Assembly (NCBI GenBank): GCA_051953655.1 | Contig: JBQCIO010000162.1 | Location: 1-7,141 of the forward strand | DNA from: JBQCHF01 sp051953655 | GTDB taxonomy: Bacteria > Actinomycetota > Actinomycetes > Motilibacterales > Motilibacteraceae | Direction: 5' to 3' | DNA: 7,141 nucleotides | In this document: in pieces, positions 1 through 3,964 of the stretch | Layout of the letters: each line of letters begins with the position of its first letter | Position numbering within the stretch: position 1 is the stretch's first letter | Notes under the pieces: generated by a model | The model's input: only the letters and a program-made list of their open reading frames with translations | Databases searched by the model: none | Told to the model about the DNA's origin: nothing | Translations under genes and position numbers: made by a program

Positions 1-5
1 ATCCT

Positions 6-45
6 TCCATGCTTACCGCGACAGATCTGGCGCGGTAAGCATGGA
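6..45. terminator. Near-perfect 40-bp palindrome at the 3' end of the nuclease gene
   Basis: Positions 6-20 are the exact reverse complement of 31-45 (15 bp). The centre (22-29, CAGATCTG) is itself palindromic about the same axis, so the 40 bp have a single mismatched pair, 21/30. The nuclease stop codon (13-15) lies inside the distal arm, and the last eleven codons run through the element. No T-run follows on either strand. I read it as a factor-independent-type or bidirectional actinobacterial terminator; a protein-binding palindrome is possible. The inverted repeat itself is certain; its function is inferred. Confidence 0.6.
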
Positions 46-711
46 TCGCTCACGTCCACGTGATCGTTCCGATTGGGGCTGGAGTGGGCCGGGGGCGGGT
101 GGGCGGGGTGAGCGCGAGGTGGGGCAGGCGCCCCAGAGGCCGGCGCGCTGCGCGCGGGCGGTCCGCGCGAGGGCGGACAGGTGGGCGGCGTAGCGGTCCT
201 GGCCGGCGTAGGTGACCGGGCGGACGTCGCCGGCGGCCACCAGCACGTCCTCGAGGAAGCGGCCGTCGGGCAGCCAGACGTGCCAGAGCTGGCGGCCGAA
301 CTCGTCCTCGTGCCGGGTGCCCTCGTAGGCGGCGCGCAGCTCGGCCCCCGGCCGCAGCAGGACGGACAGCGCGTGCGATGCCTGCGGTCCCCAGCACTCC
401 ACCGGGGCGTCCGGCTTCACCGACTCCGGCGCGTTCACCGCCACCAGCCGCACCCGCACCGAGCTGCGCCCGGCCGCGGGACCGGAGAGCGGGTCGGCCA
501 GGAACGTGTCGCCGTCGACGACGCGCAGCACCCGGGCGCGGAAGGCGTCGGCGGGCGGGATGGGCCCTCCGGCGGCGGTGACCGTCGGGGCCGGGGCGGG
601 TGATGCGCTCCCCTGGCAGCCCGCGAGCAGCCCGGCGAGCAGGCCGGAGACCAGCCCGGCGACCAGCACAGACAGCAGCCCGGACGGCACGAGGGCGGGG
701 AGGGGGCGCAC
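13..711 (-). CDS. Staphylococcal nuclease-like (thermonuclease, SNase) exported lipoprotein
   Basis: Predicted 232-residue secreted nuclease anchored by a lipid. Residues 1-32 form a lipoprotein signal peptide: a short basic start, a Leu/Val/Gly/Ala core and a lipobox LAGC with lipidated Cys32. A small Ala/Pro-rich linker follows. The SNase fold runs from about 58 to 196: VVDGDTF (64-70, metal-binding Asp), RLVAVNAPE (88-96, equivalents of catalytic Arg35 and Glu43) and DEFGRQLW (136-143, Arg140 equivalent to Arg87). All three catalytic residues are present; the metal-ligand position Asp40 is Asn93, which is common in bacterial homologues. The tail after residue 197 is Pro/Arg/Ser-rich and probably disordered. 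The GTG start is chosen because GGAGG lies 8 nt upstream (720-724), but that site sits in a strong hairpin (687-736). A role in extracellular nucleic-acid degradation is family knowledge. It lies 40 bp beyond DUF1416 in the same direction and has no obvious link to sulfur metabolism. Confidence 0.85.
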   Translation of the reverse strand: MRPLPALVPSGLLSVLVAGLVSGLLAGLLAGCQGSASPAPAPTVTAAGGPIPPADAFRARVLRVVDGDTFLADPLSGPAAGRSSVRVRLVAVNAPESVKPDAPVECWGPQASHALSVLLRPGAELRAAYEGTRHEDEFGRQLWHVWLPDGRFLEDVLVAAGDVRPVTYAGQDRYAAHLSALARTARAQRAGLWGACPTSRSPRPPAPGPLQPQSERSRGRERSMLTAPDLSR

Positions 712-736
712 CCGCCCATCCTCCCCGCCCTCGTGC
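687..736 (-). terminator. 17-bp perfect inverted repeat over the nuclease start
   Basis: Positions 687-703 (GCACGAGGGCGGGGAGG) are the exact reverse complement of 720-736, with a 16-nt loop (704-719). In the minus-strand RNA the hairpin begins 15 nt after the DUF1416 stop codon. Its 5' arm contains the nuclease Shine-Dalgarno GGAGG, its loop contains the GTG start, and its 3' arm encodes codons 3 to 9. It could be the terminator of the sulfurtransferase operon, a structure that keeps nuclease translation low, or both. No T-tract follows. Confidence 0.6.
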
Positions 737-751
737 GCGGTCCGGAGATGC

Positions 752-1054
752 CTACGCCGGGATGGCGACCTCGACCTCGGCGACCTCGCCCTGGCGGGCG
801 AGCACGGTGCGATCCACCGGCGACGCCTTGGGCGCCAGGGTCCGCACGGTCCACGTGCCCGGCGCCGCGAAGAAGCGGAAGTGCCCGGTGGCCGAGGTGG
901 GCACCTCGGCGGTGAACTCGCCGGTGGCGTCGAGCAGGCGCACGTAGGCGCCGCCGACCGGCTCGCCCTCGCGGGCGACGACGCCCTGGATCACGGTCTC
1001 CTTGGCCACGTCGATCCCCTCCAGGGACAGTCCGCCAGTGGTGGCTCCGCACAT
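752..1054 (-). CDS. sseC: DUF1416 / SseC-family small protein
   Basis: This 100-residue protein is recognised as the DUF1416 family, named SseC in mycobacteria (Rv0814c/Rv3118), where it habitually follows a cysA-type sulfurtransferase, as it does here. Visible hallmarks are the Met-Cys-Gly start, ETVIQGVV (19-26), GGAYVRLLD (34-42), the acidic FTAEVPTSATGHFRFFAAPG stretch, and a beta-rich C-terminus. The pattern resembles a carboxypeptidase-regulatory or transthyretin-like beta sandwich; no catalytic motif or membrane segment is seen. The ATG follows the sulfurtransferase TGA after one base (TGACATG), and there is only a weak purine run upstream, so translation is probably coupled. Biochemical function is not known to me; a role in sulfur metabolism is inferred only from its constant partner. 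Length and start are those of the family. Confidence 0.95.
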   Translation of the reverse strand: MCGATTGGLSLEGIDVAKETVIQGVVAREGEPVGGAYVRLLDATGEFTAEVPTSATGHFRFFAAPGTWTVRTLAPKASPVDRTVLARQGEVAEVEVAIPA

Positions 1055-1055
1055 G

Positions 1056-1901
1056 TCAGCTACCGTCCCCCAGCTCGACCGGCACGCCGACCAGCGAGCC
1101 GTACTCGGTCCACGAGCCGTCGTAGTTCTTCACGTTCGGCTGGTCCAGCAGCTCGTGCAGGACGAACCAGGTGTGCGCCGAGCGCTCGCCGATGCGGCAG
1201 TAGGCGATCGTGTCCTTGGCGAAGTCGACGCCGGCACCCGCGTAGAGGTCGCGCAGCTCGTCGTCGCTCTTGAACGTGCCGTCGTCGTTGGCCGCCTTGG
1301 ACCACGGGATGTTCTTGGCGCCGGTGACGTGGCCCGGCCGCTGCGACTGCTCCTGCGGCAGGTGCGCCGGCGCCAGGATCTTGCCGCTGAACTCGTCGGG
1401 CGAGCGGACGTCGACCAGGTTCTGCGCCTGAGTGCTGGCGATCTCGACGACCTCGTCGCGGAAGGCGCGGATGCTGGTGTCCGGCTCCGACGCCGTGTAG
1501 GAGGTGACGGGGCGCTCGACAGCGGCGTCGACGAGCTCGCGGGAGTCGAGCTCCCACTTCTTGCGGCCGCCGTCGAGCAGGCGCACGTCCTGGTGGCCGT
1601 AGAGCTTGAAGTACCAGTAGGCGTAGGCGGCGAACCAGTTGTTGTTGCCGCCGTAGAGCACGACGGTGTCGTCGTTGGCGATGCCCTTGCCGGACAGGAG
1701 CGCCTCGAACTGCTCCTTGTTCACGAAGTCGCGACGGACCGGGTCCTGCAGGTCCTGCTTCCAGTCGATGCGGACGGCGCCACGGATGTGGTTCTTGTCG
1801 TAGGCGGACGTGTCCTCGTCCACCTCGACCAGCACGACCTTGGCGTCGTCGAGGTGGGCCTCGACCCAGTCGGCGTCGACGAGCACTGCGGAGCGGCTCA
1901 T
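1056..1901 (-). CDS. cysA2: Thiosulfate sulfurtransferase (tandem rhodanese), CysA2/SseA type
   Basis: This 281-residue cytoplasmic enzyme has two rhodanese domains, about 1-125 and 145-281. The C-terminal domain carries the active-site loop CRIGERS with catalytic Cys235. The matching loop of the N-terminal domain is LYGGNNNWF (82-90), with glycine in place of cysteine, so that half is structural, as usual in two-domain rhodaneses. The inter-domain segment, VDVRSPDEFSG (163-173) and HVTGAKNIPWSKA (191-203) fit the actinobacterial CysA2/CysA3 group. The expected reaction is transfer of sulfane sulfur from thiosulfate or another donor to a thiol acceptor through a Cys235 persulfide. The start is clear: AAGGAGG lies 7 nt before the ATG. 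The ATG overlaps the stop of the upstream DUF4395 gene (ATGA), and sseC follows one base after this stop, so the three genes form a coupled operon. Specificity for thiosulfate versus mercaptopyruvate cannot be decided by eye. No signal peptide. Confidence 0.96.
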   Translation of the reverse strand: MSRSAVLVDADWVEAHLDDAKVVLVEVDEDTSAYDKNHIRGAVRIDWKQDLQDPVRRDFVNKEQFEALLSGKGIANDDTVVLYGGNNNWFAAYAYWYFKLYGHQDVRLLDGGRKKWELDSRELVDAAVERPVTSYTASEPDTSIRAFRDEVVEIASTQAQNLVDVRSPDEFSGKILAPAHLPQEQSQRPGHVTGAKNIPWSKAANDDGTFKSDDELRDLYAGAGVDFAKDTIAYCRIGERSAHTWFVLHELLDQPNVKNYDGSWTEYGSLVGVPVELGDGS

Positions 1902-2440
1902 GCGGAGACCTCCTTCTCGTTCCGCGCCGAAGGGGTCGACGGCGAGCGGAACAGCGATCGGAACAGTGGGATGCGCGTGATCAGCAGGAACATCTCGCAG
2001 CCCAGGCAGTAACCGAAGGCCGCGTTGAGGAAGGCGGCGACCAGCGCGAGCGCGGTCGCCCCCAGGGCGAGCACCGAGGACCCGGCGGCGAAGCCGACGA
2101 GCCCGAGGAGAGCGAAGACCAGGCCGACGGCCTGGGCGAAGCGGGGCGGCGCGGCGTCCTCGAGCTCGCGGGGCGGGCCGAGGCGCGGACGGACCAGGCG
2201 CCGGTAGAGCACGCCGTAGGGCGAGGCCTGGACGCCGAGCAGCGCGCCGGCCGCGAACACGACGGCCTGCAGCGCCAGCAGCCAGCCGGCGCCGGTGAGC
2301 AGCACGACGGCGAGGACGACCGAGGTGAGGGTGGCGGCGAGGCGCTGCCCGCGCGGGTCGACCTGCGGGCGGTCGGGTGCGGTCCGGAGGGGTGCAGCCA
2401 CGGCGACGCGCGCGTCGCGGGACAGTTCGTCGAGGGACAT
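1898..2440 (-). CDS. DUF4395 four-helix membrane protein with CxxC
   Basis: This 180-residue integral membrane protein matches DUF4395. Hydrophobic segments are at about 36-52, 54-72, 102-120 and 122-153. The 73-101 loop (RRLVRPRLGPPRE) and the C-terminal tail (R156, R161, R165) are basic, so by the positive-inside rule both ends and the central loop face the cytoplasm. The family motif FGYCLGCEM puts Cys145 and Cys148 near the cytoplasmic end of the last helix. The spacing suggests a redox-active or metal-binding pair; function is unknown. It is the first gene of the sulfurtransferase operon, and its TGA overlaps the cysA2 ATG. The ATG has AGGAG 9 nt upstream (2450-2454), but this site can be buried in a hairpin with 2473-2486, downstream of a Cys-containing leader peptide, so its translation may be regulated. 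A partnership with the neighbouring thioredoxin is inference from context and topology. Confidence 0.92.
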   Translation of the reverse strand: MSLDELSRDARVAVAAPLRTAPDRPQVDPRGQRLAATLTSVVLAVVLLTGAGWLLALQAVVFAAGALLGVQASPYGVLYRRLVRPRLGPPRELEDAAPPRFAQAVGLVFALLGLVGFAAGSSVLALGATALALVAAFLNAAFGYCLGCEMFLLITRIPLFRSLFRSPSTPSARNEKEVSA

Positions 2441-2449
2441 GACAGCGAG

Positions 2450-2486
2450 CTCCTGTGCGCGAGGTGGGGTCGGCGCACGACAGGAG
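2450..2486 (-). promoter_or_regulatory. Hairpin sequestering the DUF4395 ribosome binding site
   Basis: In minus-strand RNA, CTCCTG plus UGCGC (2486-2473, with a 3-nt bulge) pairs with GCGCACAGGAG (2460-2450), giving 11 base pairs and a 12-nt loop. The right arm includes the AGGAG that precedes the DUF4395 ATG. This would block initiation for the sulfurtransferase operon unless opened. The pairing is read by eye; its regulatory use is inferred. Confidence 0.5.
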
Positions 2487-2511
2487 GTCAGCGAGAGGAC
2501 CTGTGCACGCC
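2472..2511 (-). promoter_or_regulatory. Competing hairpin that would free the RBS
   Basis: GGCGUGCACAGG (2511-2500) can pair with CCUGUCGUGCGCC (2484-2472) over 12 pairs, including two G-U pairs and one bulged base. The right arm is the same segment used by the RBS-masking hairpin, so the two structures are mutually exclusive. This gives an anti-sequestor/sequestor arrangement. Thermodynamics were not computed. Confidence 0.4.
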
Positions 2512-2531
2512 GGGGACGCCTGGACGCGTCA

Positions 2532-2564
2532 GGGCGGCGTGTCGGAGACCGGGAAGCGCCGCCC
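2532..2564 (-). promoter_or_regulatory. GC hairpin immediately after the leader ORF
   Basis: GGGCGGCG (2564-2557) and CGCCGCCC (2539-2532) are perfectly complementary over 8 bp with a 17-nt loop. The 5' arm starts two bases after the leader stop codon, so a ribosome at the stop would cover it, whereas one held at the Cys codon would probably leave it free. It is a candidate attenuator stem, but it lacks a U-run. Confidence 0.45.
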
Positions 2565-2566
2565 CG

Positions 2567-2644
2567 TCAGGGCATGCGACAGAGCGAGCTGGTGGTGCGG
2601 CCGAAGTCGACCGACCTCCGCTTGGTCAGCTCTGTGGTGGTCAC
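2567..2644 (-). CDS. Cysteine-type leader peptide (putative attenuator uORF)
   Basis: A 25-codon ORF begins at GTG 2644 and ends TGA 2567-2569. Its product contains LTKRRSVDFGR (6-16) and ends SSLCRMP, with the only Cys at position 22. This layout (Thr/Lys/Arg-rich start, RR-x-VD-x-x-R core, Leu-Cys-Arg close to the end) is that of the actinobacterial 'putative leader peptide' families found before sulfur-assimilation genes. A TACGCT -10 lies 8 nt before the GTG and no Shine-Dalgarno is present, consistent with a leaderless mRNA. Leaderless Cys-containing uORFs acting as cysteine-responsive attenuators are described in mycobacteria, where they have runs of Cys codons; here there is only one. 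The leader precedes the DUF4395-cysA2-sseC operon by 126 nt of structured RNA. A longer 43-codon reading from an upstream ATG is possible but would start before the promoter. Confidence 0.8.
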   Translation of the reverse strand: MTTTELTKRRSVDFGRTTSSLCRMP

Positions 2645-2652
2645 GGTCCAGG

Positions 2653-2658
2653 AGCGTA
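2653..2658 (-). promoter_or_regulatory. Probable -10 element for the leader/cysA2 operon
   Basis: TACGCT on the minus strand fits the actinobacterial TANNNT -10. It lies 8 nt before the leader GTG, so transcription would begin at or a base or two before the start codon. No clear -35 is seen 17-18 bp further upstream. Confidence 0.5.
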
Positions 2659-2706
2659 GACCGCTGTCCAGAACGTGGGCGAGCCGGGTCCGCATCATGG
2701 GACGAG

Positions 2707-2719
2707 GTGTCCAGGACAC
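2707..2719. promoter_or_regulatory. 13-bp perfect palindrome (GTGTCC-A-GGACAC), possible operator
   Basis: The two 6-bp arms flank a single central base. It lies 11 bp beyond the thioredoxin stop codon and about 50 bp upstream of the predicted leader -10. A one-base spacer cannot form an RNA loop, which favours a dimeric DNA-binding protein site over a terminator. I do not recognise the regulator. Confidence 0.35.
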
Positions 2720-2730
2720 GGGCACGTCGC

Positions 2731-3177
2731 TCAGCCCGCCGCGGCGCCGAGCGCCGCGAGGACGTCGGCCTTGCGCGGGGCCCCCGCCGCCCGCTGCACG
2801 ACCCGTCCCGAGCCGTCCAGGACGAAGGTGGTGGGCGTGCGCAGGACGTCGAGCCGCCGCACCAGGTCCAGGTGCTGCTCGGCGTCCAGCTCCACGTGCG
2901 CGACCCCGGGCACCGAGCCGGCGACGTCGGCCAGCACCACCCGGGTCACGCGGCAGGGCTGGCAGAACGCCGAGGAGAACTGCAGCAGCGTGAACCGATC
3001 GCCGAGCGCGGCCCCGAGGTCGGTCTCGGTGAGCACCGCCACCGCGGGGTCCCCCGCCGCGGCTCCTCCGGCCTGGACGGCCCCCACGCTGCGGACCCGG
3101 CCGTCGGTCCGCCTGCGGTAGAGCCCGAAGGCCGTGGCGGCCAGCAGCGCCACGACCAGGACGACGACGCCGGTCAT
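2731..3177 (-). CDS. thiX: Membrane-anchored thioredoxin-family protein (ThiX-like)
   Basis: Predicted 148-residue thiol-disulfide protein. One N-terminal membrane helix (3-20) is followed by a basic patch (YRRRTDGRVR, 20-29) and a Gly/Ala linker, then a thioredoxin domain from about 46 to 148. The active site is FCQPCR (71-76, Cys72 and Cys75), and the cis-proline loop is RTPTTFVLD (113-121, Pro115). Positive charge lies on the C-terminal side of the helix and none before it. The positive-inside rule therefore puts the catalytic domain on the cytoplasmic face, unlike exported TlpA-type proteins. It corresponds in context to Rv0816c (thiX) beside cysA2. The ATG at 3177 is chosen because it gives the compact MTGVVVL anchor expected of the family. 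In-frame ATGs at 3210 and 3222 would add a Cys-containing tail encoded by a tandem repeat, and none of the three has a convincing Shine-Dalgarno. Substrates are unknown; the sulfurtransferase or DUF4395 are plausible partners. Confidence 0.9.
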   Translation of the reverse strand: MTGVVVLVVALLAATAFGLYRRRTDGRVRSVGAVQAGGAAAGDPAVAVLTETDLGAALGDRFTLLQFSSAFCQPCRVTRVVLADVAGSVPGVAHVELDAEQHLDLVRRLDVLRTPTTFVLDGSGRVVQRAAGAPRKADVLAALGAAAG

Positions 3178-3200
3178 GGGCTGCCCCAACCGACGCCGGG

Positions 3201-3224
3201 CCGAGCACATTCCCGAGCACATTC
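3201..3224. repeat. 12-bp tandem duplication between lmeA and thiX
   Basis: CCGAGCACATTC occurs twice head to tail (3201-3212, 3213-3224). It lies in the 94-bp gap between lmeA and the chosen thioredoxin start, and it carries the two alternative ATGs at 3210 and 3222. Confidence 0.9.
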
Positions 3225-3245
3225 CCGGGCGCAGGCGCAGCCTTC

Positions 3246-3281
3246 GGTCACGACGCCGGTCACGACGCCGGTCACGACGTC
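3246..3281. repeat. Three tandem 12-bp repeats at the lmeA 3' end
   Basis: GGTCACGACGCC is present at 3246-3257 and 3258-3269, with a one-base variant at 3270-3281 (GGTCACGACGTC). The last copy includes the lmeA stop codon (3272-3274). A 6-bp duplication, GCGCAG twice (3229-3240), lies next to it, so most of 3201-3281 is short-period repeat. Confidence 0.9.
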
Positions 3282-3961
3282 GAGCCGAGCGTGACGTCGG
3301 TGCCGGTGACGTGCACCCGCACCCCCGGCTGGGTCACGGCGACCCCGGCCAGCTCGATGCCCTGCGGGAGGTCGGGCACCGGCGCGCGGTAGGTGGCGCG
3401 GCGCTTGACCGCGTCGGCGAGCGAGGCGGCCAGCTCCCCGCTGCCGCCCACCGACACCCGCTCGGGGGTGATGACGACGTCGCGGCCGTCCACGGCGACG
3501 TCGGCCAGCGCGGACACCGCGACGTCGACCCCTGCCACCGGCAGCTGGACCTTCACCCGCACCCGGTCGCCCTGGGCCGACAGCGCACCGGCCGGCAGGC
3601 CGGCCGCCTGCTCCACCTGGGCCCAGCTGACCAGCGCGGTGGCGTCGAGCCGGCCGGAGGTGACCTGCTGGCTGGAGGAGCGGTCCGACCCGGACAGCCG
3701 GACGTCGTGCAGCTCGGCGTCGACGTGCCGGAGGGTGCCCCCGGCGACATCGAGCGAGCCGGCGGTCACGTGCGCGGCGGGCACGGACCGGCGCAGCAGG
3801 TCCGTCAGCACCGGGAAGCCCTGCACGCTGACGTGCGGGTCCTCCGCCCCCTGGGCGGCCAGCCGGTCGGTTGCCTGCCGCGAGACGACGAACGCCGCGG
3901 CGCGGTCGGCCGCCACCAGGAGCAGCAGCACCACGACGATCGCGACGACCAGCTTGCGCAC
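3272..3961 (-). CDS. lmeA: LmeA-like DUF2993 exported lipid-binding protein
   Basis: This 229-residue protein fits DUF2993. The N-terminus (MRK, then a Val/Ile/Leu core to about residue 18, then AADRAAAF) is an uncleaved anchor or signal peptide that sends the rest to the cell envelope. VQGFPVLTDLL (46-56) is the family hallmark. It is followed by alternating beta segments with repeated L-x-x-V patterns (GSLDVAGGTLRHVDAEL region; VRLSG; VRVKVQLP; VVITPERVSV). In mycobacteria LmeA (Rv0817c) is a phospholipid-binding envelope protein needed for mannan/lipomannan elongation; that role is transferred here only by family and by position beside thiX and glnR. The start is GTG, three bases after the MoaD-fusion stop (TGACCCGTG), with only a weak GGTGGG upstream, suggesting coupled translation. 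The C-terminus ends inside a 12-bp tandem repeat, so the last few residues could vary between strains. Confidence 0.88.
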   Translation of the reverse strand: MRKLVVAIVVVLLLLVAADRAAAFVVSRQATDRLAAQGAEDPHVSVQGFPVLTDLLRRSVPAAHVTAGSLDVAGGTLRHVDAELHDVRLSGSDRSSSQQVTSGRLDATALVSWAQVEQAAGLPAGALSAQGDRVRVKVQLPVAGVDVAVSALADVAVDGRDVVITPERVSVGGSGELAASLADAVKRRATYRAPVPDLPQGIELAGVAVTQPGVRVHVTGTDVTLGSTS

Positions 3962-3964
3962 GGG

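Noticed and set aside
435..1052. Minus-strand ORF of 205 codons crossing DUF1416 and the nuclease
   Set aside because: Out of frame with both recognised proteins and of low-complexity composition; a shadow of DUF1416 and the nuclease signal peptide region.
3178..3222. Longer thioredoxin start at ATG 3222 or 3210
   Set aside because: The extension is encoded by a tandem repeat, contains extra cysteines ahead of the membrane anchor and has no better ribosome binding site. Not fully excluded.
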